A stretch of 64,000 nucleotides of DNA from Planctellipticum variicoloris (GCF_030622045.1 NZ_CP130886.1:3609557-3673556); one strand, 5' to 3'. Positions 53,373 to 61,805 are shown, counted from the stretch's first letter. Made by a program: numbers and translations. Notes: generated from the sequence alone by a model not told the origin.

Positions 53373-53633
53373 TCACGACAAGAGAGCTTTGCGCGATGAC
53401 CGGAGCCAGCATTGCGTTTTCTTCTTCACCAGAAAGCAGTTCCGCAGATCGGTGCGGACGTAATCATCAACGCCGTAAACCTCGGCGGACGTACCGCCCA
53501 CAGTCGCCAGCTTCACGCTCCAACCGTGAGAACCAGCGCTGTTGGGCATGAATCGGCGGCGAAATCTCTCTATGTAGCCGCTCGCCGCAAATCTTCCCGG
53601 CTTCAGGTAGACGACTGGAAGTGATTGAGGCAT
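53373..53633 (-). CDS. Small protein of unknown function downstream of RNA element B
   Basis: The 86-residue protein is basic and contains WSVKLATVGGTSAEVYGVDD and YVRTDLRNCFLVKKKTQCW. The amino-acid mix is protein-like. It begins about 87 nt after the T-run of RNA element B, matching the gap seen before the other genes that carry this element. No family is recognised. Confidence 0.4.
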   Translation of the reverse strand: MPQSLPVVYLKPGRFAASGYIERFRRRFMPNSAGSHGWSVKLATVGGTSAEVYGVDDYVRTDLRNCFLVKKKTQCWLRSSRKALLS

Positions 53634-53718
53634 AAGACTTCTCTGCAGTCGCCGCGAGCCGAGCCCCTCTGAATTCCTTCATCAGGAACACGATCGAGCG
53701 GCAGTTCTCCACGCGCAT

Positions 53719-53823
53719 AAAAAAAGCCGACGTGGCGGAGCCCATTTGAGCACTCCGTCACGTCGGCTTACTGTTTAACGAGCCCGCTGGCGCCGCCAGC
53801 TTGCTCTTTACCTAGTCTTCCGG
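53719..53823 (-). promoter_or_regulatory. RNA leader element, copy B
   Basis: Minus strand. The box CGGAAGAC (53816-53823) is followed by 14 nt, hairpin GCTGGC/GCCAGC, and after 44 nt a nested hairpin (outer 11-bp stem 53725-53735 with 53760-53770; inner CGGAG/CTCCG) and a run of T. The outer stem sequence is identical to copy A. Confidence 0.7.
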
Positions 53824-54063
53824 CAAATCCGATACGTCTTGGGTCGAGCAGCAATTCCGCAACGGAACGCCGCCTCGACAAAGCCCATCGTACCATGTGT
53901 CCGACGGCAAGCGGTAGCGACCGACACCAGTTTTTAGTCTCCGCCAAGCGAAACCAGGGCCGCCACTGCGATGCGGCACCAGCGGAAACTCCCCCTGCGT
54001 CCGACGGTTGTCGGCGAGGTGCGCACCGAGAGCTGCCATTGCCTTGCGACTGCCTTCAAACAG
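53824..54063. other. Intergenic region
   Basis: No confident gene between RNA element B and the small gene at 54064. Weak frames only. Confidence 0.4.
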
Positions 54064-54276
54064 TTACCGGTGGCCGAATCCCGGTCTCGGTTCGGGGCGG
54101 CTCATTCGATCGTTCAGCCGAGCGACTTCTTCCGCGAGGCTTTCAAACTGCCCGCAAATATCGTCGATAGAGGCAGTAAGTATCTGGCAGGCTTCAGTCG
54201 GGCTGGTCTGCCCATCGCGAATCCTCTCGATCAGAAGCTTGGAGTCCGCGCGGATCTCACCGACAGTACAACTCAT
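54064..54276 (-). CDS. Small helical protein of unknown function
   Basis: The 70-residue protein starts MSCTVGEIRADSKLLIERIR and ends with a helical, probably coiled-coil part (DDICGQFESLAEEVARLNDR). The composition is protein-like. No family is recognised. Confidence 0.5.
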   Translation of the reverse strand: MSCTVGEIRADSKLLIERIRDGQTSPTEACQILTASIDDICGQFESLAEEVARLNDRMSRPEPRPGFGHR

Positions 54277-54547
54277 GGTGACCCCTACTGTCTGAGCAGA
54301 GCACATCGAATCGAGCACCACGATCATAGGCTGCGATTCTTCGCGAATAGACTGCGAACGGCCGACGCTACCCCCTGCCGGGTTTCAGCGGGAGAACGGT
54401 CGACCACTGAGGCGGTTGCGCGGTATCGGGGGCGTTCCACCGAAGATCACGAGCTGTACGTCACGATCTCTTGCCGCGTGTCGGGCCGAGGCGTATAAGG
54501 ATGTCTGTCGGGCGGCTCACTGCGTTGGTGACCTCCTGACTTCGAAT

Positions 54548-54650
54548 CGGAAAACTAAACGAAGGACAGCCCGGCCGTTCCGGGAGGTCTGTCGAAGAGT
54601 GAGCCGGCTTGGCTGAGCACCACGGGGTGCCCGGCCCTGCCGGCTTTTTT
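54548..54650 (+). promoter_or_regulatory. RNA leader element, copy D (plus strand)
   Basis: The box CGGAAAAC (54548-54555) is followed by 14 nt, hairpin CCCGG/CCGGG, and after 44 nt a nested hairpin (outer 7-bp stem 54602-54608 with 54639-54645; inner GCACC/GGTGC) running into TTTTTT. It shares the spacing and plan of copies A-C although it lies on the other strand. It precedes the gene at 54690 by about 40 nt. Confidence 0.7.
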
Positions 54651-54689
54651 CGTTTTCAGCGGCCGGAGTCGGCCAATCCAAAGGGGGAC

Positions 54690-54977
54690 ATGATGTTTGC
54701 AGTCAAGCCAGAAGTCGGACTGCCTCCAGACGTGCCGCAGAGATCGTCAGAAGACTTGCTTCCAATTGCCGTGATGCGGCAAGACAACGAATCCGACGGG
54801 AATGATCGTTTGCCGTGGAGATTCGGACCGGTGCATCTCTGGGAACCCAGCCTCGACGAGATTCGCGAAGCATGCGCTGAGGTTCAACGTGAATGGACCA
54901 TTGGCGAACGATATCGGCGACGGGTGTTGAAGCCAAATACGAGGTGGACGGTTCCCAACGTCAGGGTCGGGAGATGA
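54690..54977 (+). CDS. Small protein of unknown function downstream of RNA element D
   Basis: The 95-residue protein starts after AAAGGGGG (ATG at 54690; a second ATG follows directly). It contains LPWRFGPVHLWEPSLDEIRE and ACAEVQREWTIGERYRRRV, a charged helical end. No signal peptide or membrane segment. Not recognised. Confidence 0.55.
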   Translation: MMFAVKPEVGLPPDVPQRSSEDLLPIAVMRQDNESDGNDRLPWRFGPVHLWEPSLDEIREACAEVQREWTIGERYRRRVLKPNTRWTVPNVRVGR

Positions 54978-55121
54978 TCAATTGGCGACCCGGCAGGACG
55001 CAATCCCCAGCCTCCTGCCGGGTCGGGCATCGGGTTGCGCAGTCGCCCTGTTCGCCGCCCGACAACAATCGCCCTGGCTCCACGATGTCGTCCCCATTCC
55101 CTTCCGTCAGAAAAGCACTTC

Positions 55122-55538
55122 ATGACACAACGTCTGCTGATCGCCGACCGTTGGAGACTCGTCGCCGAACACCTGCGGATGCTCTTTATCGAACGCGGCT
55201 TCGAGATCGAGGTGGCGACAGACGGACTCGACTGCCTGGCAAAGATTCAGACATACGGTCCCGATGCAATCCTCATCGACGAGGACCTCCCCTGGGGGGG
55301 CGGCGCTGGAGTTGCCGCCTGGCTCCGCGACGAAATGCTTCGTCCCATCCCTGTAGTAATGATGACCAGCAGTCGACACGGCGGGAACGACAACAACGGC
55401 ATCCAGTATGTCCAACGACCGTTCCGGACGGCGACGCTGCTCCGGACCGTTGCGACGGCGCTGGATTCCGCCGAGCCGCTGACGATTGACACCGCGAGTC
55501 AGGTCGCTCGGCATGAGCGGGTGACGTCCGAACGGTGA
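55122..55538 (+). CDS. Degenerate response-regulator receiver protein
   Basis: The 138-residue protein is a stand-alone receiver domain. The phospho-acceptor Asp53 (AILIDEDLP) and Thr/Ser (MMTSS) remain, but one of the acidic pair near the N-terminus is missing (IADRWR) and the usual Lys is Arg99 (YVQRPF). It may be a phosphorylation-independent or slow regulator. There is no output domain. It is followed 27 bp later by a DUF2294 gene. Confidence 0.8.
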   Translation: MTQRLLIADRWRLVAEHLRMLFIERGFEIEVATDGLDCLAKIQTYGPDAILIDEDLPWGGGAGVAAWLRDEMLRPIPVVMMTSSRHGGNDNNGIQYVQRPFRTATLLRTVATALDSAEPLTIDTASQVARHERVTSER

Positions 55539-55565
55539 GGCCAGTCACTTGACTGGGAGTTTACG

Positions 55566-56015
55566 ATGAAGTCCCAATACGACATTGAGGCCGCGATTGG
55601 AATTGCACTCACGCAGTTCGAACAGAACTATATGGGCCGCGGTCCCAAGCGAATCGACATCCGCCTGATCGATGACTGCCTGCTGTGCCGAATGCACGAC
55701 GTCCTGACTGCGGTCGAACAGTACCTCGCGAAATCCACGCCGCCAGACACTGAATGCAACCTGCTCAAGGAGATCAGGACGCGGCGTATCAAGGCCGCGA
55801 GACCCGCACTGGAATCTCTGGTCGAAAGGATCACGGGAAACAAAGTCGTGAGCCTGCAGTATGACATCAACACCGTATCCGGAGACGAAATCGTGCTGTT
55901 CGTGCTCGCCGAGCGTCTCAACAACGCGGGGCCGGCGGAGACCGCTCGCGCCACGACTGCATGCGGTCGAGCGAAACCATTCCCATGCAGTTCCGATGAT
56001 CCAGGCGAGCGTTGA
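55566..56015 (+). CDS. DUF2294 domain protein
   Basis: The 149-residue protein matches DUF2294 over about residues 1-115 (ALTQFEQNYMGRGPKRIDIR, LLKEIRTRRIKAARPALESL, KVVSLQYDINTVSGDEIVLF). The family is small, soluble and uncharacterised. The last 30 residues are not conserved. It is in tandem with the receiver gene. Confidence 0.85.
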   Translation: MKSQYDIEAAIGIALTQFEQNYMGRGPKRIDIRLIDDCLLCRMHDVLTAVEQYLAKSTPPDTECNLLKEIRTRRIKAARPALESLVERITGNKVVSLQYDINTVSGDEIVLFVLAERLNNAGPAETARATTACGRAKPFPCSSDDPGER

Positions 56016-56243
56016 TGGGCTGCCGTGACGTCTTGTGACTTCCGCGCAACTGGCCCTTTCCAGTTCTGGTGGCAACCGCATCGCAGAGGCCGCGGCCTCT
56101 GCTGCAACCTGCGAGGGCGGGGCGAATACGGCGAGCGCCTGGTCCGCGGCCGGAGCCCGAACTATCAGCACGCTGCGGATGCGCTTCCATCCAATGGCGT
56201 GCTCGTCATCCCAGAGCGATTCACCGCGCTCAGGTGATCCAGT

Positions 56244-56447
56244 CTATTCGTCGAGTACGAACGTCACCATCATGTTGACCTGGTACTCGGACGGAAGCCC
56301 GTTCTCAATGCGGATATGCTGCTCCTTGATCCAAGCGCTTTTGACATTCCGCAGCGTCCTGGTCGCACGCGCAATCCCTTGTTGGATCGCGTCCTCGAAA
56401 CTTTTCGTCGACGTCGCACTGATTTCTGAAATCTTGGCGATAGACAT
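56244..56447 (-). CDS. Dodecin flavin-binding protein
   Basis: The 67-residue protein starts MSIAKISEISATSTKSFEDA and matches dodecins across its length, including VKSAWIKEQHIRIENG, with the Trp that stacks on flavin, and EYQVNMMVTFVLDE. It should form a dodecamer that stores or buffers FMN/riboflavin. The start is set by family length; the open frame continues 96 codons upstream without homology. Confidence 0.93.
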   Translation of the reverse strand: MSIAKISEISATSTKSFEDAIQQGIARATRTLRNVKSAWIKEQHIRIENGLPSEYQVNMMVTFVLDE

Positions 56448-56722
56448 GTTGCGTCTCCGATAAAGAAGGCTTTGCTTGGTAGCGAGCGACCTGTCCGCCG
56501 AAGAGTGCCCACGGACTCGCCGGAAATCGGTTCCCAGACTTCGCATTGTACCCGCCAGTGGCGCGAGTGTTCGCATGATTTTCAGCGCGACCTGACATTT
56601 CTCCCAATCTCGCTCATTGAACTGGCGATCCAAGCCGCCTGCGGAACTGCGGATGCGCACGAAACGGCGATTGCCACGAACATTGAGGACTGATGAGCGC
56701 ATTGGGCTGACTGTCAAAAGCC

Positions 56723-56746
56723 AAAGGCCGCCCATAGGCGGCCTTT
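56723..56746 (-). terminator. Terminator of the second lipoprotein gene
   Basis: A perfect 10-bp stem AAAGGCCGCC/GGCGGCCTTT (loop CATA) lies 30 bp after the lipoprotein stop on the minus strand, followed on that strand by GGCTTTTG. Confidence 0.65.
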
Positions 56747-56776
56747 GCGGACCGATCGGAGTTGACGCATCCCTGA

Positions 56777-57010
56777 CTACGGCTTTGAGGCCGGAGGGGG
56801 ATTGTCACCGGTCGATTCGACCTTTTCCGTAGTCGTCTTCGTCGCGCTGTCCGGGGTCGTCTCGACTTTTTGTTCGACGGTCGTCTTAGTCTCGCCGCCC
56901 GGCGTGGTAACGGTCGACTCAGACTTCTTCTCGATCGCCGCTTGCGGCTGGCAGCCGATGGCAGCAATGCCGACGACGCAAACAGCAGCCCAATGGAATG
57001 AATGCTTCAC
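56777..57010 (-). CDS. Small lipoprotein, paralogue 2
   Basis: The 77-residue protein from a GTG start has a lipobox (AAIG-Cys, Cys20) and a Thr/Lys/Glu-rich mature part (VTTPGGETKTTVEQKVETTP) ending GDNPPPASKP. It is clearly related to the 62-residue lipoprotein at 52448. A 42-bp palindrome lies 25 bp upstream of the start. Confidence 0.75.
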   Translation of the reverse strand: MKHSFHWAAVCVVGIAAIGCQPQAAIEKKSESTVTTPGGETKTTVEQKVETTPDSATKTTTEKVESTGDNPPPASKP

Positions 57011-57034
57011 AGTTGGTTCTCCAAACAAGGAACA

Positions 57035-57076
57035 GATCTCTCTTGATGGCGGCAAGTGCCGCCATCAAGAGAGATC
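57035..57076 (-). repeat. 42-bp near-perfect palindrome upstream of lipoprotein 2
   Basis: A 20-bp arm (57035-57054) and its exact reverse complement (57057-57076) are separated by only AG. It lies 25 bp upstream of the GTG start. It could form a strong hairpin in the 5' leader or be a large operator. Confidence 0.75.
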
Positions 57077-57922
57077 CGACGACGACGAGAATATTCCTGA
57101 CGAAGTCAGCTTTTTCAACGATCCTTGCTCGATGGCGCAGTTCCGCTGCCGTGAGGCCGGAAGGGAATACGCTTCTGGGGCACGTTGGAGCCTGGGCGAT
57201 CCGGGGCGACCGACGAGGGTTCTCATTGTAACTGCAGTGTTTCGCCTGCTGATCAGTCTGAGTTCCAAGGGCCGGAGAAAGCTGGCAACTGCCGAGCAAG
57301 TCGATCCCGAGAGCCGCAGTCGGCGGAGAGCGAGTGCCACAGATGAAGCCTTGGAACATTGTAACCCAAGCCGGAGCTCCTGGTGTCGAGCGGACCTCCC
57401 CCCCCTGGCCTGGGCTCCTGCGACCCGATCCCCAATCATCCCCCGCAGTTCCAGGCCGGGGTTCGTTCGTTGCCGGCGAAGACAAACGCCACAGCCTGCA
57501 AGGATTCGCCGGCCGTACCCCTTCCTCGCTCGGATGCATGCGGCTAACCAGGAACATCAGGTCTACTGCTTGCATCCCGACGTGAGCCTCGACATCGGCG
57601 AATGCTGCGGCTGTGTGCCTGGAACGACGACTTCCTGTTGGAAGTCCTGACGGGGAAAGGTCCTTAGTTCCCGTCGGCCGTGAACCGCAGCTCGCCTCAA
57701 AATCGTGGCCGGTGATAAAGCGCCGGTCGTAAGTCACGCGGTCGCTTGAGTCGCCATTTGCCGGCTGATAAAGAATCGCCGAAACCGCCCGGACTCCGAC
57801 GTTCACGAGCAGCACAGTACCGACTGCCGCTGCTGGCCCCACAGGCAGTCAACGGCAATCGCGTCCGGTGCGACGGACGGCGAAAGTTTCGGAACGGTGC
57901 GGCCGCTACTGGCGTCGCGCAA
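57077..57922. other. Gene-poor region with a solo IS630 end
   Basis: No convincing gene. At 57703-57716 TCGTGGCCGGTGAT matches the terminal inverted repeat of the IS630 elements (first 14 of 17 bp, then it diverges), and no transposase remains, so it is a leftover end of a lost copy. Confidence 0.55.
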
Positions 57923-58288
57923 CTACCAGCCGAAAGAAATGATCGGCCCAGATCCGAATGGACCGTAAGACGGAGCGTAGTAGCCCGAAGGAGCGGCGTA
58001 TTGATAGCCGTTGTAGACGGGCGCATTTCCGTAGTAGTTTCTGCGGTAGCTCGTCGGCACCCTCCGCGCGTATCGTGGACCGTACGCATACGGGCCGTTC
58101 CCGTAGCCGGAGTAGCCGTTATTCCCTGCGTAGTAGCCGTTGTTGCCGCCGTAGTAGCCCTGGCCGTATCCGTTGTAACGGACACCGCCCCGCCCGATGA
58201 CCAGCGTCTGGGCCTGAGTAGAACTATCCGGGATCGATAAGCTCGATATTCCCAGGGCCATAATGAAAAACAGCATGCGTCGCTTCAT
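57923..58288 (-). CDS. Secreted Gly/Tyr/Asn-rich protein
   Basis: The 121-residue protein has a signal peptide (MKRRMLFFIMALGISSLSIP) and a mature part dominated by YGG, NNGYY and GYGNGPY repeats, ending GPIISFGW. Such low-complexity Gly/Tyr proteins may be surface or matrix components. Function unknown. The start is the ATG at the signal peptide. Confidence 0.8.
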   Translation of the reverse strand: MKRRMLFFIMALGISSLSIPDSSTQAQTLVIGRGGVRYNGYGQGYYGGNNGYYAGNNGYSGYGNGPYAYGPRYARRVPTSYRRNYYGNAPVYNGYQYAAPSGYYAPSYGPFGSGPIISFGW

Positions 58289-58390
58289 GACATGAGCCTT
58301 TTGAATGGATTCTAACTCGGATCAACAAAACCCGCCCGTGTCGGCACGGGGCGCCTGGTGGGCAGCCCCGTGCCGCACAAACGAAACGCA

Positions 58391-59206
58391 TTACTCCGAC
58401 TTCGTCGCCTCAGCCTTCTCGGCGACGATCTTCGGTGCGTCCGGCGCGTTCTGGCGACTGGCTCGCAGTTGCTTGAGCTGGTCCTTGGTAAGAACCTTCT
58501 CAATCTCCACCAGTTTGTCGGCTTCCAGCGACACCAGTCGGGTGTGCAATCCCTGAATGTCACGATTCAAGGACCGCAGTTGCGTCCGATATTTCTCCTG
58601 AATCCTGTCCGCAGCAGCCTCCTGCTCGTCAGTCAGCGACACGCTGACGACTTCCAGGCTCTCCTCGGCTGCGTTGGCGGGCTTGGTGGTCGCCTCGTCC
58701 GGATCCGCTTTCGCCTGATTGGGTTTGGCGTTTGTCGCCGCCATCGCCCGTTCATGCTGAGCAGTCTTGTGCCGCTGATCGCGCACCTGTTTGCGCTGGT
58801 CATCGCTCAAGTTGTCCTCGATGGCTGCCAGCAGCGAGGTCTCCATCACGATCGCCTGCATGTACCGTTGACCGAACTGGTTCCACACGGTGCCCAGCGA
58901 TTGATCGTAGTCCTGGATGATTGCCGTGATCTGCTGACTCTGCTGGGCAGAGAGTTCAAGCTTTGTCAGGCATTCCGGAAGAGCCGGAGCTTCGTTCTGG
59001 ACCCGAGACTGCGATTCAGCGCGAACCGGCTGAGCTTTCCCGGCAGGCTTGCCTTCCGGCTCGACCGGATCCTTCGCATAAGCCGGAGCCAGAGCCACGA
59101 CGCCGCCGACTGCCATCACGCTCAACACTCCGCGGATTGTGCGGTGATGCCGAGAGTTCCAGATGCCGGACTTCAAACTCGACCAACTTGTCATGATACG
59201 CCTCAT
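58391..59206 (-). CDS. Spy/CpxP-like periplasmic stress protein
   Basis: The 271-residue protein has an N-terminal signal or anchor (TIRGVLSVMAVGGVVALAPA). A helical mature part follows with two LTxxQ-like motifs (LSDDQRKQVRDQRHKTAQ near 135 and LTDEQEAAADRIQEKYRTQL near 200; also KVLTKDQLKQLRASR at the end). This is typical of Spy/CpxP/LTXXQ proteins that respond to envelope stress. GGAGTCGATT precedes the ATG at 59206. The start lies about 95 nt after RNA element C. Confidence 0.75.
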   Translation of the reverse strand: MRRIMTSWSSLKSGIWNSRHHRTIRGVLSVMAVGGVVALAPAYAKDPVEPEGKPAGKAQPVRAESQSRVQNEAPALPECLTKLELSAQQSQQITAIIQDYDQSLGTVWNQFGQRYMQAIVMETSLLAAIEDNLSDDQRKQVRDQRHKTAQHERAMAATNAKPNQAKADPDEATTKPANAAEESLEVVSVSLTDEQEAAADRIQEKYRTQLRSLNRDIQGLHTRLVSLEADKLVEIEKVLTKDQLKQLRASRQNAPDAPKIVAEKAEATKSE

Positions 59207-59300
59207 CGTAATCGACTCCTTCCGCCAAGGTCTCGACGAATCCCCGCGGACAATCCACGGGAATTCCAGCGCCTCTGCCATGCGGCAGCCAGCGCCCAGC

Positions 59301-59406
59301 CAAAAAAAAACCGACGCGATGAAACACCCGCAGGCGTTTCGTCACGTCGGTTTACCTCGCCTCGCTCCCGCGGCACGGGCCGGGTTGCGCTGCATTCAGT
59401 CTTCCG
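59301..59406 (-). promoter_or_regulatory. RNA leader element, copy C
   Basis: Minus strand. The box CGGAAGAC (59399-59406) is followed by 14 nt, hairpin of CCCG/CGGG type, and after 44 nt a long terminator hairpin (left arm 59309-59325, right arm 59336-59352; 17 bp with two G-U-type positions) ending in a run of nine T. It precedes the Spy-like gene. The arms read AACCGACG, versus AAGCCGACG in A and B. Confidence 0.7.
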
Positions 59407-60348
59407 AAGTTGTCGAGCCGTGCAAACACGTCCCTCGACATGGAAGAGTGTAGAGCGCGGGGCCGGGAACACAATGAGCAATTCGAACGCGAGCCGAGAT
59501 TGAAGCACAATTGGCAGAATTACTTTCAGTGACTTCGTCGGGTACCGCTGCCGTCGTCTGTTGGGGTGTCAGTATCATCCGCCCGAATTGAAGCGCCACG
59601 TGCGTCGGAGCCCGACAATTGCGAGCAATGAATTCCGACTTCGTACATGCTCAGCAACTCCGCCGGCCATCAGCATGGCGGGATGCTCGATGATCAGGCT
59701 CCGCGCGACGCTGAAATTTCCTGCGGCAATTCATCAACCAGCAAAAGCCCGAGAACGACTCCAGCGAGCCAGGACTGCCTGGTGGCTGCAGCGCTGCCGA
59801 CTTCTTCGCGATACTGCTCAAGCTCGATTTGCCGAAGGAGGAGCACCAGGCGGTTTGCCTCGACGAGGACCTCACGCAGCTTCTGGGGCACACGTAGGGC
59901 GCGCGGACTGCCCCGGCCGGCTGATCTGGCAATGAGACCGGGCGTCGCATTGTCACATCACGACATCGTCCGTCCCGGCCTACCGCCAGTTGACATGTCG
60001 TTGCGTTCCGAGGGGGCGCGGGGCCTTCCTGGCGATCCGAGCGTCGACGCCTACGGGAACAGTCATGCCATGCGAGACACTTTCTTTCGCGCGAGTTCCC
60101 CGGCCTCTTGATGGCGCAGGCGACACGTCTGGAATCGCGCCTGGGGCAGATCTCTCCCCCGTAGAATCGGCATTTCCCCCGCTGCCGATCTCAATTCTCT
60201 CCCGGTGCTGCCGGTAACTGCGGAAACCCTCGCCTGTCGAGTTGCTGGTCCCGGGCCAGTCGGTAGGATCGGTCACTGAACACTCGTCTGGCCGATCCGG
60301 CTCGTGCAGCCGGGGGCGTGGTGGCGTAGTTTTCCAGGAGCCTGGCTG
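59407..60348. other. Gene-poor region before the recombinase
   Basis: Only one weak candidate gene (59694-59891) is seen. The remaining frames are not protein-like. No repeat was noticed. Confidence 0.4.
59694..59891 (-). CDS. Possible small membrane-associated protein
   Basis: A 65-residue frame starts MPQKLREVLVEANRLVLLLR and contains LAGVVLGLLLVDELPQEI. It is helical and plausible but not recognised. No clear ribosome-binding site was checked. Confidence 0.4.
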   Translation of the reverse strand: MPQKLREVLVEANRLVLLLRQIELEQYREEVGSAAATRQSWLAGVVLGLLLVDELPQEISASRGA

Positions 60349-60726
60349 ATGAGAGACTTGAGGATTCCAGCGGTCCGCTATATCTGGATGTCGACCGAAA
60401 AGCAGGAGGATTCGCCCGCGCGGCAGTGGGGCGAGATCGAACGGATGGCCGCCAAGGGCGGCTATCTCATTCTCTGCTGGTACGAGGATCACGGCCTGAC
60501 GGGAACCGAGTCGCTGAATCGTCCCGAGTTCCAGCGGCTGCTCAAGGACGCGGCCGCTGGCAAGTTCCGGGCAGTGCTGATGTACGAGCAGTCTCGCTTC
60601 TCGCGGGAGGACGCCCTCGACGCCATGATGCACTGGCGACTGTTCCGGGATGCCAGCGTCAAGCTGGCGAACTTCCAGCGAAGCGAGATCCGCTTCAACG
60701 ATCTGGCCGGCCTGATCCGCCAGTAG
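60349..60726 (+). pseudogene. Truncated serine recombinase (N-terminal catalytic domain only)
   Basis: The 125-residue frame matches the catalytic domain of resolvase/invertase-type serine recombinases: RYIWMSTEKQEDSPARQ with the nucleophile Ser, then LCWYEDHGLTGTESLNRPEF and VLMYEQSRFSRED. It ends within that domain at LAGLIRQ-stop. The large-recombinase and DNA-binding domains are missing. A CAGGAG ribosome-binding site precedes the ATG. It is probably inactive. Confidence 0.8.
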
Positions 60727-60747
60727 AGCTTGACCAGAGTGGACAGA

Positions 60748-61152
60748 TCAGACGGAATCGCGTGGACCATTGACCTGTTCCGCGCCCCCCCCGAGACCGG
60801 CCAGGTGATTGGCAAGGTCGTGCGACAACAGTTCTCGCCCGGTTGCGTCGGCTCTGCCGGCGGGGCTGCGTTCCCAGGTCGCGTAAAAATCGGCCTGGAT
60901 GGTGGAGGTCAGTTTTGCGGATGCGACGCGCAGCAGCGTCAGATCTTCCTCGGCGGCCTCTTCCCACTCCCGCTCATTGATCACGTAGGTCAGCGTCGCG
61001 GTGATGGGAAACCCGAGGACCGCAGCAGCGATCACGCTGAGACGGGCAAACCGACCGAGCCGTTGCAGGCAGGCCTTGCGACGATACGAATCAATGGCAC
61101 GCGCAGACTCCCTGTCTTTCGGATTGGGCTCCTGGGTCTCAGCTCGCGCCAT
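60748..61152 (-). CDS. Membrane-anchored protein fragment (sensor-like N-terminus)
   Basis: The 134-residue protein has a basic N-terminus, one membrane helix (SVIAAAVLGFPITATLTYVI) and a short extracytoplasmic region (NEREWEEAAEEDLTLLRVAS). It looks like the N-terminal part of a chemoreceptor or sensor kinase, but the rest is missing. It ends 22 bp from the truncated recombinase, and a deletion may have joined them. Confidence 0.55.
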   Translation of the reverse strand: MARAETQEPNPKDRESARAIDSYRRKACLQRLGRFARLSVIAAAVLGFPITATLTYVINEREWEEAAEEDLTLLRVASAKLTSTIQADFYATWERSPAGRADATGRELLSHDLANHLAGLGGGAEQVNGPRDSV

Positions 61153-61442
61153 CTTCGGGCTCCTGTACACGGGAAATCGCTCCGATGACGCGGAACCTGA
61201 CAAGGCAGCCGCCTCAATCGCTCGCATCCCGGCGCAAGCAGGCGCCCACCGAATGCCCGGATGCGCCGCACTGACGACGCCTCGGCCTCCGGGCCGGTCA
61301 CTCCGCCGTTGCCGGCGGCCCGCAACATGAACTTACGGCGGAACGGGGCGCCATCCGCGCGATCGTACTGCCAGAGATCCGGTGCGACGGAGGCGGCCTG
61401 CGCCCGGAGCAGGCCGGTCACGGACATCGCGGAGCGTTCGCA

Positions 61443-61805
61443 CTACTCCGTCACCCATTTTTCCAGCTTCGAACGCAGAGAAACGGGCGTGAAGGGCTTT
61501 ACGAGGTAGTCATTCACGCCTTCTTGAATCGCCGAGACGACCTTCTCTCGTGACCCCTCGGTCGTGATCATGATAATCGGAACCTCGCGATTGAGTTTGC
61601 GGATCTCCCGCACCAGTTCCAGTCCTGTCATATTCGGCATGTTCCAATCGCTGAACACCAGATCGAACTGCTGCGTCCGGAAGAGTTCCAGGGCCTTGAG
61701 GCCATCCTCGGCTTCAACAACATCCTGCACTCCCATCGTGGACAGAGTCTTCTTCACGACAACCCGGATCATGGTGGAATCATCAACGGCCAGGACGCGC
61801 TTCAT
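61443..61805 (-). CDS. cheY: Chemotaxis response regulator CheY
   Basis: The 120-residue stand-alone receiver has Asp8/Asp9, phospho-acceptor Asp53 (VFSDWNMPNMTG), Thr81-Thr82 and Lys103 (YLVKPFTP). It is a complete CheY that would switch the flagellar motor when phosphorylated by CheA. It is the last gene of the minus-strand group cheD-cheB-cheX-cheY; cheA is outside the window. Confidence 0.93.
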   Translation of the reverse strand: MKRVLAVDDSTMIRVVVKKTLSTMGVQDVVEAEDGLKALELFRTQQFDLVFSDWNMPNMTGLELVREIRKLNREVPIIMITTEGSREKVVSAIQEGVNDYLVKPFTPVSLRSKLEKWVTE

